The notes under the pieces: generated by a model
What the model was told of the DNA's origin: nothing
Seen by the model: the letters and a program-made list of their open reading frames with translations, nothing else
Database searches by the model: none
Translations under genes and position numbers: made by a program
Assembly (NCBI RefSeq): GCF_001613265.1
Contig: NZ_BDCA01000004.1
Coordinates: 124,001 to 188,000, forward strand
Origin: Nocardia vermiculata NBRC 100427
GTDB taxonomy: Bacteria; Actinomycetota; Actinomycetes; Mycobacteriales; Mycobacteriaceae
Direction: 5' to 3'
Length of the DNA: 64,000 nucleotides
Shown here: positions 9,293 to 17,911 of the stretch, piece by piece
How positions within the stretch are numbered: the stretch's first letter is position 1
How the letters are laid out: every line of letters starts with the position of its first letter

Positions 9293-10903
9293 CTACCCGG
9301 CGGGGCGTCCGCGCAGTATGAAGCGCTGCACCTTGCCGCTGGGTGTCTTGGGCAACTGGTCGACGAAGTGCACCGAACGTGGGAAGGCGTGCGCGGCGAA
9401 TTTCTCCTTCACCCAGCGCTGCAGTTCGCCCACGAGTTCGTCGTTGCCTTCGACGCCCGCGCGCAGCACCACGAAGGCCTCGAGTACCTCGCCGCGGATC
9501 TCGTCGGGCATACCGACCACCGCCGACTCCGTGACTGCCGGATGGGTGGCCAGCACCGATTCCACATCGAACGGCCCGATCCGGTAGCCGGCCATGATGA
9601 TCACATCGTCGTCGCGGGAGGAGAAGTAGTAGTACCCGTCCTCGTCGACGGATCCGGCATCGCCGGTGAGGTACCAGCGTCCGTCCGGTGAGAAGCGTTC
9701 GGCGGTCTTCTCCGGGGCCTGGTGGTAGCCGCTGAACCACATCAGCGGGCTGGCCTGGGCGTCGATCGCCACCCGGCCCATGGTGCCCGCAGGAACCGGG
9801 TCGAAGCCGTCGTCGGCGAGGACCGCCGCCGACCAGCCGGGCAACGGACGCCCCATCGACCCTGGACGTAGCGGGCTGCGCACCGCGTCGTGCCAGGCGT
9901 TCACGATGACCATGCCGTGTTCGGTCTGTCCGTAGTGGTCGCGTACCTCGGTGCCGAAAACCTCCTTCGCCCAGCCGATCACCTCGGGGGTGAGCGGTTC
10001 ACCGGCCGAGGAGGCGCGGCGCAGGCGCAGTCCGCCGGGCGCGGCCTCGGGCTGGGCGCGCATCGCGCGGTAGACGGTCGGGGCGGCCGCGAAATTGGTG
10101 ACGCCGAAGGTCTGCAGCACCGCGAAGCTGAGTTCCGGGGAGAACCCGGCATGCAGGATCAGGCTGCGCCGGCGCGCGGCGAGGGGCCCGAGGATCGCGT
10201 AGTAGAGCCCGTACGCCCAGCCCGGATCGGCGGCGTTCCAGAACACGTCGTCGGCGGTGACGTCGAGGCCGAGCTCCACGTAGGAGCGGAATGCGGCCAG
10301 CGCGCGGATCGGCACCGGAACACCCTTCGGCGCTCCGGTGGTACCGGAGGTGAAGATCATGACCAGGGGTGCGTCGCCACCGCGGACGGCTGCCGCGAAT
10401 CCGGGCTGCTGCGCGTCGAGCAGAGCACTCAGCGCGAGATCGTCCGGTTGCTGCGGAGTACCCGCGACCACCACGATCGCATCCGACTCTTCGATCTTGG
10501 ACCGTTGATTCTCGTCGGTTACGACGACTTTCGCCGCGCTGGCGGTGAGCCGCAACTCGATCGCCGGCCAGGCGAATGCGGTGAACAGTGGGACGTGGGC
10601 CGCGCCCAGGCGCCAGATCGACAGCAGGGTGACGATCAGATCCTCGGACTTGCCCATCAGGGTGGCGACCGCATCTCCCGGCTCGACGCCGAGTGCGGCC
10701 AGTGCCGCCGCGCCCTGCTCGGACCGGCGCCGCAGTTGTGCGTAGGTCAGGTCCGTCGACGACAGGTCCGGATCGATGATCGTGAACGCGATCGCGTCCG
10801 GATCATGCCGGTCGCAGAGCAATTCGGCGGCACAGGCCTGTGGTGAGCCGTACTGCTCGACCAGGTCGCCGACGTATTCGGCGGAGATGCGGATGTCGGA
10901 CAT
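9293..10903 (-). CDS. AMP-forming acyl-CoA synthetase
   Basis: A 536-residue member of the ANL superfamily that activates a carboxylic acid to acyl-AMP and then acyl-CoA. The P-loop motif is MIFTSGTTGAPKGVPV (near 190). A5-like DHYGQTEHGM, the hinge YLTGDAGSVDEDGYYYFSSRDDD and the C-terminal catalytic lysine in LPKTPSGKVQRFILRG complete the family set. The overall pattern is closest to the acetyl/medium-chain acyl-CoA synthetases, but substrate length cannot be read from the sequence. It follows the acyl-CoA dehydrogenase stop-to-start by about 30 bases on the same strand, so the two form a small catabolic operon with the dehydrogenase first. Confidence 0.87.
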   Translation of the reverse strand: MSDIRISAEYVGDLVEQYGSPQACAAELLCDRHDPDAIAFTIIDPDLSSTDLTYAQLRRRSEQGAAALAALGVEPGDAVATLMGKSEDLIVTLLSIWRLGAAHVPLFTAFAWPAIELRLTASAAKVVVTDENQRSKIEESDAIVVVAGTPQQPDDLALSALLDAQQPGFAAAVRGGDAPLVMIFTSGTTGAPKGVPVPIRALAAFRSYVELGLDVTADDVFWNAADPGWAYGLYYAILGPLAARRRSLILHAGFSPELSFAVLQTFGVTNFAAAPTVYRAMRAQPEAAPGGLRLRRASSAGEPLTPEVIGWAKEVFGTEVRDHYGQTEHGMVIVNAWHDAVRSPLRPGSMGRPLPGWSAAVLADDGFDPVPAGTMGRVAIDAQASPLMWFSGYHQAPEKTAERFSPDGRWYLTGDAGSVDEDGYYYFSSRDDDVIIMAGYRIGPFDVESVLATHPAVTESAVVGMPDEIRGEVLEAFVVLRAGVEGNDELVGELQRWVKEKFAAHAFPRSVHFVDQLPKTPSGKVQRFILRGRPAG

Positions 10904-10933
10904 GTGCCGCCTTTCGCGAGTGGGGACCGTAGC

Positions 10934-12073
10934 TCAGCCTGCGAGGTGGCGGCTGATGACGAGGCGCTGAATCTGATTGGTGCCCTCGAAGATCTGGGTG
11001 ATCTTGGCTTCGCGCATGTACCGCTCCACCCGGAAATCACGGGTGTAGCCGTACCCGCCGAAGACCTGGACCGCATCGGTGGTGACCTTCATCGCGGCAT
11101 CGGTGGCAACGAGTTTGGCGACCGAGGCGTTGCGCGAATACGGCAGCCCGGCATCGCGGCGGCGGGCGGCGTCCAGATAGGTGGCCCGGGCGGAATCCAC
11201 CGCGGCGGCCATATCGGCGAGCACGAAACCGAGCCCCTGATGGTCGATGATCTTGCGGCCGAACGCGGTTCGTTCCTTGGCGTAGGCCACGGCCTCGTCC
11301 AGGGCGGCCTGGGCCAGGCCGGTGGCGACCGCGGCGATGCCGAGCCGGCCGGAATCCAGTGCGCTGAACGCGATCTGCAGGCCCTGGCCTTCGGTGCCGA
11401 TCCGGCGTTCTTCCGGGACGAAGGCGTCGTCGTAGTGCGCGGAGGTGGTGGGCACGGCGTGCAGGCCCATCTTCTCCTCCGGTTTGCCGAAGCCGAGGCC
11501 CTCGGTGTCGCGTGGGACCAAAAAGCAGGAGATGCCTTTGGACCCCTCGCCGGTGCGGGCGAACAGATTGTAGAAATCGGCGATGCCGCCGTGGGTGATC
11601 CACGCCTTGGTGCCGTTGATCCGGTAGCCGCCCTCGGTGGCAGTGGCCCGGCAGGTGAGGGCAGCGGCGTCGGAGCCGGCCTGCGGTTCGGACAGGCTGT
11701 AGGCGCCGACCGTATCGCCACCGAGCATCTCGGGCAGCCACCGCTGTTTCTGTTCCTCGGTGCCGAACACCATCAGCGGGTGGCAGGCCAGGCTGTGCAC
11801 GCTGACCGCGACCGCGACCGCCGCCCAGCGGGACGCGATTTCCTCCAGCACCTGCAGGTAGACCTCGTAGGGCTGACCGCCGCCGCCCCATTCCTCCGGA
11901 TAGGGCAGACCCAGGAGGCCGGCCGCACCGAGGGGGGAGAACACCCCGTCGGGGTAGGTCTCGTCCTTTTCGTGCCGGTCGACGATCGGCGCCAGCGTCT
12001 TGTCGGCGACATCGCGTGTGAGCTGGATGAGATCGCGTGCCTCGTCGGTAGGCAGGAGTCGGTCGACGGCCAC
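10934..12073 (-). CDS. Acyl-CoA dehydrogenase
   Basis: A 379-residue FAD-dependent dehydrogenase that introduces the alpha-beta double bond into acyl-CoA and hands electrons to ETF. Family motifs are AYSLSEPQAGSDAAAL (FAD/substrate binding), KAWITHGGIADFYNLFAR, the C-terminal VQVFGGYGYTRDFRVER, and IFEGTNQIQRLVISRHLAG, where the glutamate of FEGT is the catalytic base position of short/medium-chain and branched-chain enzymes. The TetR gene diverges from it, with a repeat-rich operator region between, so the dehydrogenase-synthetase pair is probably the TetR target. Confidence 0.88.
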   Translation of the reverse strand: MAVDRLLPTDEARDLIQLTRDVADKTLAPIVDRHEKDETYPDGVFSPLGAAGLLGLPYPEEWGGGGQPYEVYLQVLEEIASRWAAVAVAVSVHSLACHPLMVFGTEEQKQRWLPEMLGGDTVGAYSLSEPQAGSDAAALTCRATATEGGYRINGTKAWITHGGIADFYNLFARTGEGSKGISCFLVPRDTEGLGFGKPEEKMGLHAVPTTSAHYDDAFVPEERRIGTEGQGLQIAFSALDSGRLGIAAVATGLAQAALDEAVAYAKERTAFGRKIIDHQGLGFVLADMAAAVDSARATYLDAARRRDAGLPYSRNASVAKLVATDAAMKVTTDAVQVFGGYGYTRDFRVERYMREAKITQIFEGTNQIQRLVISRHLAG

Positions 12074-12101
12074 TGGAATCTCCTCGAAGCGATACGAACA
12101 G

Positions 12102-12164
12102 CAGTACTGGATATTCGGTCACGGTACTGTTTGGTAGTCGGTACTGCAAGAGGTCCCGCAGTAT
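12102..12164. promoter_or_regulatory. Putative TetR operator cluster between acyl-CoA dehydrogenase and its regulator
   Basis: Four copies of a GTACTG/CAGTAC core occur in 63 bases. CAGTACTG (12102-12109) is a perfect small palindrome. CGGTACTG is repeated at 12122 and 12139 with a 17-base period. GTACTGC (12141) faces GCAGTAT (12158) as a near-perfect inverted repeat across 10 bases. The region separates divergent genes, so binding could control both. Confidence 0.5.
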
Positions 12165-12174
12165 CATTCGTCGT

Positions 12175-12753
12175 ATGGAGACTCGGGCCGCCTTCGCGAC
12201 AGCACGCCGCACCGAACTGTTCGACGCCCTGCTCGAGCTGTTCCTGGACGAGGGATTCGCACACCTGACACTCGATGCGATCGCCGCCCGCCTCAAATGC
12301 TCCAAATCGACCCTGTACACCCTGGCCGGAAGTAAGGAGCAGTTGGTCACCGCCGCGACCGTGCACTTCTTCAAGCGCGCCACCGACCGGGTGGAGACCA
12401 CCGTGGCCCAGGTGGCCGAGCCGCGGGACCGGATCGCGGCCTATCTGACCGCGGTCGAGGCGGCGCTGGCGGTGGCCTCCGACCGTTTCATGGCCGATCT
12501 CGACGCCTTCGCTCCCGCGCGGGCGGTGTACGAACGCAACACCCGTATCGCCGCACACCGGGTGCAGGAACTGATCACCGAGGGCGTTACGAGCGGCGAC
12601 TTCCGCCGGGTCCACGCCGGCTTCACCGCCGACCTGGTCGCGACCATGATGGTCCGCATTCAGCAGGGCGGGGTGCGTGCGGCCACGGGGCTGGACGACG
12701 CCGGCGCCTACCGGGAACTGGCGTCGATCCTCACCGCGGCCGTCAGCGCCTGA
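12175..12753 (+). CDS. TetR family transcriptional regulator
   Basis: A 192-residue repressor with the DNA-binding domain first: FLDEGFAHLTLDAIAARLKCSKSTLYTLAGSKEQL contains the helix-turn-helix, with the last helix starting at SKSTLYTL. The C-terminal ligand-binding half is all helical. It is divergent from acyl-CoA dehydrogenase, and repeated GTACTG motifs lie between them, so it probably represses that operon and itself, with an acyl-CoA as the likely effector (inference from the neighbours). Its stop is a single base from the stop of the facing L,D-transpeptidase gene. Confidence 0.85.
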   Translation: METRAAFATARRTELFDALLELFLDEGFAHLTLDAIAARLKCSKSTLYTLAGSKEQLVTAATVHFFKRATDRVETTVAQVAEPRDRIAAYLTAVEAALAVASDRFMADLDAFAPARAVYERNTRIAAHRVQELITEGVTSGDFRRVHAGFTADLVATMMVRIQQGGVRAATGLDDAGAYRELASILTAAVSA

Positions 12754-12754
12754 C

Positions 12755-13273
12755 TCAGGGGACGACTTCGAAGACGTCGCCCGGTTCGACATAGTCGTAG
12801 AAGGCCTTCGCGCCGTCGGGAGTCATCCGGATGCAGCCGTGCGACTGCTCCTCGATCGGCCCGATATGGGTGGCGATATCACCGTTGAAGAACACCGCCC
12901 AGCGCATTTCGGCGTTGTGCATGGTGCTCCAGTGGTACGGCTTCTTGAACGCCACGTGGAAGACCCCGGGTGGGGTCTCGTAGCCGGGACGGCCGTGCGA
13001 GATGCGAGTGGGGCCGTAGACGGCGCGCCCGTTGTCCATCAGCCAGCCCTCGTTGGTCGACAGGCGCAGGCAGGCCCGGGCGGCGGCCGAGCACGGCGCC
13101 TCGACCAGGACAGGAGGCGGAGTGGGGGTGAGCTGCGGGATCCCTGGGATGTCGGGACCACCGGGCCAGACCGGATCGGCGCCCGCGGGCACCGTGGTGG
13201 CGAATCCGGCGGCCGCGATCGCCGTCGCGGCCGCCGCTCGGACCGTCCATCGGATGATGCTCGTGCGATTCAT
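12755..13273 (-). CDS. Secreted L,D-transpeptidase (YkuD domain)
   Basis: A 172-residue exported protein. Starting at MNRTSIIRWTV, a basic N-terminus, a hydrophobic helix and an AGA-D-like cleavage site form a signal peptide. The ATG is preceded by GAGAGGTGG. The YkuD catalytic motif is THIGPIEEQSHGCIRM, with the histidine and the SHGCIRM cysteine, so it should make or edit 3-3 peptide cross-links in peptidoglycan or attach proteins to it. The domain is short and lacks the Ig-like domains of the large mycobacterial Ldt proteins, so it fits the minimal single-domain class. Confidence 0.85.
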   Translation of the reverse strand: MNRTSIIRWTVRAAAATAIAAAGFATTVPAGADPVWPGGPDIPGIPQLTPTPPPVLVEAPCSAAARACLRLSTNEGWLMDNGRAVYGPTRISHGRPGYETPPGVFHVAFKKPYHWSTMHNAEMRWAVFFNGDIATHIGPIEEQSHGCIRMTPDGAKAFYDYVEPGDVFEVVP

Positions 13274-13424
13274 CTGGTTCCACCTCTCTGCATGCGCGCA
13301 TTCGTCGACAAGCTGGGGCGGCACCGTATGCGATCTGTGGTGACGATCACAGTGCTTTGTTCATCATTGTGAACCGGGGAGGCGGCCGATGGGGATGAGG
13401 ACTCGCAATGGAGCCGATCCGAGA

Positions 13425-14213
13425 TCAGAGATCGGGGAGTCCCAGCTGCAGGTTGGCTGCCACCAGGCCACCGTCGATCTCCAGCAGCTTCCCGGTGAGG
13501 TAGCTCCCGGCCGGTGAGCACAGGTAGACGATGCCGGCGGCGATATCGGTCGGATCGCCGAGCCGGTGTAGCGGGGTGTCGGCCTCCATTTTCGCCTTCA
13601 CCTCCGGATTCTGCGCCACCACCTCGAGTGACGAGGTGAGCACCGAACCGACCGCGATGCCGTTGACCCGCACCCGCGGCGACAAATCGGCCGCGGCCAA
13701 CCGGGTCCAATGAGCGAGGGCGGCCTTGGCGGTTCCGTAGGCGAGGAAGCCACGTTCGGAGGTGCGGCCGATCATCGAGGAGATGTTGACGACCGAACCG
13801 CCTTCACCTTCGAGCATGTGTGGCACCGCCGCGCGGGTCAGCGCGTGAGCGGTGGAAACGTTGAACCGGAAGGCTTCCTCCAAGAATTTCGGTGAGGTGT
13901 CCAGAAAGGGCTTCGGCATCGTGCCGCCGACATTGTTGACCACGATGTCGACGCGCCCCAGCTCGGCGGCCGCGGTATCGGCCAGCCCTGCCACCGCGTC
14001 CAGATCCGACAGATCGGCGGCCACGGTGACCGCGCGACGACCCGTCGCGCGGATCTCGTCGGCGACGGTGTCGAGCTGTGATTGGGTGCGTGCCGAGATC
14101 ACCACATCGGCACCGGCCTCGGCCAGGGCCACGGCGGTTGCGGCGCCGAGGCCGCGCCCGGCGCCCGTGACGACGGCAACCTGACCGTCGAGGCGGAATT
14201 TGTCCAGAATCAT
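13425..14213 (-). CDS. Short-chain dehydrogenase/reductase (SDR)
   Basis: A 262-residue classical SDR. It has the cofactor glycine motif [11 protein letters not shown], a DLSDLDAV acidic stretch, NNVGG, the catalytic serine in VNISSMIG and the YGTAK Tyr-Lys pair. The absence of an acidic residue at the end of strand 2 (VVISART) suggests NADP(H). The C-terminus [15 protein letters not shown] is typical of FabG-like enzymes. The ATG at MILDKFRL has a clear AGGAGAGGA site; the longer reading upstream would run through the operator. Divergent TetR and a perfect palindrome upstream indicate repression by that regulator. Confidence 0.87.
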   Translation of the reverse strand: MILDKFRLDGQVAVVTGAGRGLGAATAVALAEAGADVVISARTQSQLDTVADEIRATGRRAVTVAADLSDLDAVAGLADTAAAELGRVDIVVNNVGGTMPKPFLDTSPKFLEEAFRFNVSTAHALTRAAVPHMLEGEGGSVVNISSMIGRTSERGFLAYGTAKAALAHWTRLAAADLSPRVRVNGIAVGSVLTSSLEVVAQNPEVKAKMEADTPLHRLGDPTDIAAGIVYLCSPAGSYLTGKLLEIDGGLVAANLQLGLPDL

Positions 14214-14244
14214 GCGAAGTCCTCTCCTAGGGGCCCTTCGCAGT

Positions 14245-14264
14245 GTTAAGAACATACTCTTAAC
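14245..14264. promoter_or_regulatory. Perfect TetR-type palindrome between SDR and TetR genes
   Basis: GTTAAGA-ACATAC-TCTTAAC is a perfect 7-6-7 inverted repeat, AT-rich against the GC-rich background. It sits about 30 bases from the SDR start and 37 bases from the TetR start, so one bound dimer could block both. Confidence 0.65.
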
Positions 14265-14300
14265 TGTCAAGCGTTACTTCTCAAAAGCCTGGTAGGCCCT

Positions 14301-14999
14301 ATGGTGCTCAGGGTGGAAGCGATAACTGCCCGGGAACGATTGATGGTGGCGGCCGAGCGGCTGATCGCCGAACGCGGCTATCTGGTGCCGCTGCGCGAGA
14401 TCGCGGCCGCCGCCGGGCAGCGCAACAACTCCGCGATCCCGTACCACTTCGGCTCCCGTGACGGCCTGGTCGAAGCCGTGGTGCAGCAGCGTCTGGCCGC
14501 ACTCGAGGTGCGGCGGCTGGAATTGCTGGCGCAGCGGCCGGACGGGCTGGTGGACGAAGTGCACGGCCTGCTCGAGGCATTGGTGTTCCCCATGTTCGAA
14601 CTCAGTGCGAGCAATGAGACCTGTTGTTACGCGCGCTTTCTCGAACAGATTCGGAACCATCCCGCAGTATCGGACGTGACCAACCTGGACAGTGCCGAGC
14701 GCACCTCGGTGCGGGTGATCGTGAACGGACTGGACCGCGCACTGCACGACCTCGAACCCCGATTGCGACACCGTCGCCTGCGTAGCCTGACGACCGTGCT
14801 GTCCGCCCTGGTGGCCGATCACGAACGGGCGGTGGAAGCCGGCCGGCTCGCAGCCGACGACCGAGATGCGTGGGCCGAGGTCGTGGACATGCTCGCCGGA
14901 ACCCTCACTGCGCCGGTCACCGGCCGTTCCGGCAATGCGGACGGCGACCGGTCCACCGCGGCGGCACGAGGTCCGCAGGATTCGGCCGATCTGGCGTGA
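14301..14999 (+). CDS. TetR family transcriptional regulator
   Basis: A 232-residue regulator whose N-terminal helix-turn-helix is VPLREIAAAAGQRNNSAIPY followed by HFGSRDGL. The C-terminal domain is helical, with an unusual paired cysteine (NETCCYARFLEQIR) near residue 110, and ends in a 25-residue polar tail. It is divergent from the SDR gene, with a perfect palindrome between, and probably represses both. Its TGA overlaps the GTG of the following DUF2752 gene, so the two are translationally coupled. A role in sensing a lipid or sterol intermediate is only a guess from the SDR partner. Confidence 0.85.
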   Translation: MVLRVEAITARERLMVAAERLIAERGYLVPLREIAAAAGQRNNSAIPYHFGSRDGLVEAVVQQRLAALEVRRLELLAQRPDGLVDEVHGLLEALVFPMFELSASNETCCYARFLEQIRNHPAVSDVTNLDSAERTSVRVIVNGLDRALHDLEPRLRHRRLRSLTTVLSALVADHERAVEAGRLAADDRDAWAEVVDMLAGTLTAPVTGRSGNADGDRSTAAARGPQDSADLA

Positions 15000-15463
15000 G
15001 CGCGGCGGAGCCGATTACCGTGAGAGTCGTGGATATCGCGGAGCGGACCGCCGGAATCGGGTGGCGTACGGCCGGGCCGCCGCTGCTGGTCGCCGGTGGC
15101 TTCCTCGGTGCGGCGGTGTTGCTGCACTTCCGCGATCCGCATTCGGCGGGGTCCTACGGACTGTGTCCCTTCTACGAGCTGACCGGTTGGTGGTGCCCGG
15201 GCTGTGGCGGCCTGCGCGCGATGCACAACCTCACCCAGGGACACCTGCTGGATGCCGTGCACAGCAATGTGTTTCTGCTACCACTGCTGGTCGTGCTGGC
15301 ACTGTGGTGGGGGAAATGGGCACTCGGACGCTGGCGCGGCCGGCCCGGCGCCGCCTTCCCGTTCACGTTGCGTGGCAACGCCCAGTGGGTGTTGATCGGT
15401 GGATTGGTGCTGTTCACCGTGGTCCGCAATATGCCGTTCGGCACCTGGTTGACTCCGGTCTAG
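14996..15463 (+). CDS. DUF2752 membrane protein
   Basis: A 155-residue membrane protein. It has the family hallmark CPGCGGLRAMHNLTQG preceded by CPFYELTGWW, and three likely transmembrane segments: one at PPLLVAGGFLGAAVLLHF, one at NVFLLPLLVVLALWWG, one at WVLIGGLVLFTVV. Function of the family is unknown; the CPxCG motif could bind a metal. The GTG chosen overlaps the TetR stop (GTGA). A second GTG 24 bases on is an alternative start. Confidence 0.8.
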   Translation: MSAAEPITVRVVDIAERTAGIGWRTAGPPLLVAGGFLGAAVLLHFRDPHSAGSYGLCPFYELTGWWCPGCGGLRAMHNLTQGHLLDAVHSNVFLLPLLVVLALWWGKWALGRWRGRPGAAFPFTLRGNAQWVLIGGLVLFTVVRNMPFGTWLTPV

Positions 15464-15480
15464 CCGGGCATGCTGAAGGT

Positions 15481-15684
15481 ATGACCCAATCGGATATCGC
15501 TGATTCGCTGAAAGCTCGGGTACGCGAGAAGATGCTGCGGCAGTTGCACGAGGACGGTAGGCCCGACCCGGAACAGGACGACCCGCGTCAAATTTCGATC
15601 GAGAAGGACCTCGAGGCCTTGTCCGCCGTCTGTGACGGCGACCCGCTGGTAGAGGAACTTGCCACTCGCTATCTGGTGCCCTGA
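15481..15684 (+). CDS. Small hypothetical protein
   Basis: A 67-residue acidic protein, helical in character, with a basic N-terminal helix (SLKARVREKMLRQL) followed by an acidic Pro/Asp stretch (RPDPEQDDP). It is 17 bases after the DUF2752 stop and may be in its operon. I do not recognise the family. The codon pattern is typical of real genes here, and the following flavin reductase gene is convergent. Confidence 0.5.
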   Translation: MTQSDIADSLKARVREKMLRQLHEDGRPDPEQDDPRQISIEKDLEALSAVCDGDPLVEELATRYLVP

Positions 15685-15702
15685 GACGAAACCTGTTGTC
15701 AC

Positions 15703-16251
15703 TCAGTCCAAACCGACGGGCCGATGATAATTTCCGTTGTAGTACAGCAGTGGATTCGGCGCCGTGCCACCGGTATCGTCGTGCACCCGGGTCACCAGCC
15801 CCACCACCAGCGTGTGATCTCCGATCGGGATCAGGCTGTGCACGGTGGCTCGCACCCAGATCGGGGTGCCGTGCAGCACCGGCTCACCGGAGTCGAGGGT
15901 CGACCACAGTTCCGGATCGGCGAAACGTTCGGAGGCGGCGCGGGAAAACCGCTGGGCCAGATGCTGCTGATGCTCGCCGAGAAAATGCACCACGATCGAA
16001 TCGGCCGCGGTCATCGCGTCGATGGACGAGGACGTGTGCGCGATATTGAACGAGATCAGAGGCGGATCCGCCGACAGCGACGCGAAGGATGTGGCGGTGA
16101 AGCCCACCGGACGCTCGGGTCTGCTGAGAGTGACAATGGTCACCCCGGCGGGGTAGTGCCGCATGGCCGATCGATACTGTGCTGCGGTGACGCCGTCGTG
16201 CGCGGAGCCGGAATCGCCCACCGCGGTGTCGGGTCGCTGGGAACTGCTCAC
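15703..16251 (-). CDS. Flavin reductase family protein
   Basis: A 182-residue FMN-binding split-barrel protein. The opening [45 protein letters not shown] is the family core, with the flavin phosphate contacted in the TSFASLS turn. [15 protein letters not shown] and the C-terminal [13 protein letters not shown] also match. Such enzymes supply reduced flavin to two-component monooxygenases, or act as small oxidoreductases. No monooxygenase partner is adjacent. The start is a GTG; the gene diverges from the crotonase gene with about 80 bases between. Confidence 0.83.
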   Translation of the reverse strand: MSSSQRPDTAVGDSGSAHDGVTAAQYRSAMRHYPAGVTIVTLSRPERPVGFTATSFASLSADPPLISFNIAHTSSSIDAMTAADSIVVHFLGEHQQHLAQRFSRAASERFADPELWSTLDSGEPVLHGTPIWVRATVHSLIPIGDHTLVVGLVTRVHDDTGGTAPNPLLYYNGNYHRPVGLD

Positions 16252-16334
16252 GAATCCAACCTACGTCCTGTGCCTGTCCGAATATTCCGGACCGTCGTCC
16301 AAGAGTCGTAGACCAGCCCCGATACGCTGACCGC

Positions 16335-17156
16335 ATGAGTGATTGGAAGGCTTTTACCGTCGAGCGCAACGGTCGCGTCGCGCGCGTGACGCTGACCGGG
16401 CCCGGCAAGGGCAATGCGATGGGCCCGGATTTCTGGAGCGAGTTGCCGCAGGTCTTCAACGAACTGGATGCCGATACCGAGATCCGCGCGATCGTCCTCA
16501 CCGGATCCGGCAAGAACTTCTCCTTCGGGCTCGACCTGCCCGCGATGAGCCCGACCTTCGGGCCGCTGCTGGGGGAGAAGGCGCTCGCCGCGCCGCGTAC
16601 CGATTTCATGTACGAGATCCGTGCCATGCAGGACGCGGTCACCGCGGTCGCCGGCTGCCGCAAGCCGGTGATCGCCGCGGTCTCCGGCTGGTGTGTGGGT
16701 GGCGGACTCGATCTCATCGCCGCCGCCGATATCCGGCTGGCCAGCGCCGAGGCCACCTTCAGCCTGCGTGAGGCCAAGGTCGCCATCGTCGCCGATATGG
16801 GTTCGCTGCACCGGTTGCCGGCCATCATCGGCGAGGGACACCTGCGTGAGCTGGCCTTCACCGGTAAGGACATCGACGCCGCGCGGGCCGAGAAGATCGG
16901 CCTGCTCAACGATGTGTACCCGGACCAGGACGCGGTGCTCGCCGCCGCGGACGCACTGGCCGGCGAGATCGCCGACAACCCGCCGCTGGTCGTGCAGGGT
17001 GTCAAGGATGTGCTGGATCAGCCGCAGGCCGCCAAGGTGGCCGACGGACTGCGCTACGTCGCAGCCTGGAATGCGGCCTTCCTGCCCTCGGAGGACCTCA
17101 CCGAGGCGATTCAGGCCGTCTTCGAGAAGCGTAAGCCCGAGTTCGGGGGCAAGTAG
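16335..17156 (+). CDS. Crotonase family protein, probable dienoyl-CoA isomerase (EchA21-like)
   Basis: A 273-residue crotonase. The oxyanion-hole segments are NFSFGLDLPAM and AAVSGWCVGGGLDLIAAADIRL. The active-site helix reads REAKVAIVADMGSLHRLPAIIG, which follows the pattern of delta3,5-delta2,4-dienoyl-CoA isomerases (acidic residues at REA and VAD) more closely than that of hydratases. It would act in oxidation of unsaturated fatty acids. The mycobacterial EchA21 group looks the same. A hydratase activity cannot be excluded. Confidence 0.82.
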   Translation: MSDWKAFTVERNGRVARVTLTGPGKGNAMGPDFWSELPQVFNELDADTEIRAIVLTGSGKNFSFGLDLPAMSPTFGPLLGEKALAAPRTDFMYEIRAMQDAVTAVAGCRKPVIAAVSGWCVGGGLDLIAAADIRLASAEATFSLREAKVAIVADMGSLHRLPAIIGEGHLRELAFTGKDIDAARAEKIGLLNDVYPDQDAVLAAADALAGEIADNPPLVVQGVKDVLDQPQAAKVADGLRYVAAWNAAFLPSEDLTEAIQAVFEKRKPEFGGK

Positions 17157-17190
17157 CACGCCCGATTCCGGGTAGGCGACAGACCGCCTG

Positions 17191-17224
17191 CGACGGCGCT
17201 CGCCGGAAAACGCGAGCGCCGTCG
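17191..17224. terminator. Hairpin between convergent crotonase and ppa genes
   Basis: A perfect 13-base stem (17191-17203 with 17212-17224) around an eight-base CGGAAAAC loop, lying between the two convergent stops. There is no T run on either side, so it is probably a bidirectional hairpin of the type common in high-GC actinobacteria. Confidence 0.65.
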
Positions 17225-17237
17225 GCCGGCGCATCGA

Positions 17238-17729
17238 TCAGTGCCCGCCCTGCTCCTGCAGACGCTTGACGGCCTCGTCGGCCAGCTGCTCGGCCTTGGC
17301 GCGGTCGCCCCAGCCCTCGACCTTGACCCACTTGCCGGGCTCGAGATCCTTGTAGTGCTCGAAGAAGTGCTCGATCGCCTTGCGGTCGAACTCCGGGATG
17401 TCGTTCACGTCGTTGATGTGATTCCAGCGCTTGTCGCCCGCCGGAACCGCCACGACCTTCTCGTCGCCGCCGGCCTCGTCGCTCATGATCAGCACGCCGA
17501 CCGGGCGGGCCTCCACGATCACGCCGGGGAACACCGACTCCGGCAGCAGCACCAGGCAGTCCAGCGGATCGCCGTCGGAGCCCAGGGTGTTCTCGATGTA
17601 GCCGTAGTCGGCCGGGTAGACCATCGGGGTGTAGAGGTAGCGGTCCAGCCGGACCCGTCCCGTCTTGTGGTCGACCTCGTACTTGTTGCGCTGACCCTTG
17701 GGGATCTCGATGGTTACATCGAACTCCAC
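17238..17729 (-). CDS. ppa: Inorganic pyrophosphatase
   Basis: Family I pyrophosphatase of 163 residues that hydrolyses PPi to two phosphates, pulling biosynthetic reactions forward. Active-site signature [11 protein letters not shown] is intact, with the metal-binding aspartates, as are [11 protein letters not shown] and the later [15 protein letters not shown]. The GTG start giving [13 protein letters not shown] is supported by AAGGAGA just upstream and by family length; the longer frame upstream is non-coding. In M. tuberculosis ppa likewise lies next to dacB, which supports synteny. Confidence 0.95.
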   Translation of the reverse strand: MEFDVTIEIPKGQRNKYEVDHKTGRVRLDRYLYTPMVYPADYGYIENTLGSDGDPLDCLVLLPESVFPGVIVEARPVGVLIMSDEAGGDEKVVAVPAGDKRWNHINDVNDIPEFDRKAIEHFFEHYKDLEPGKWVKVEGWGDRAKAEQLADEAVKRLQEQGGH

Positions 17730-17911
17730 GTCGTCTCCTTCGTCTGATGCGTATGCGTCGGTGCGGTAAGGCCGGCTCGTCGGGCAGGGTGCGCCGACTT
17801 GCCGTCTCGTTCGGGGGAACGCCGGCGAGGTGAGGATAGTGTGGTCGATGCGCGCATGGGTGCGGCAGGGAGTGTCCGCCTCACACGGGTGAATAGGGAG
17901 AGCGCTGTCAC

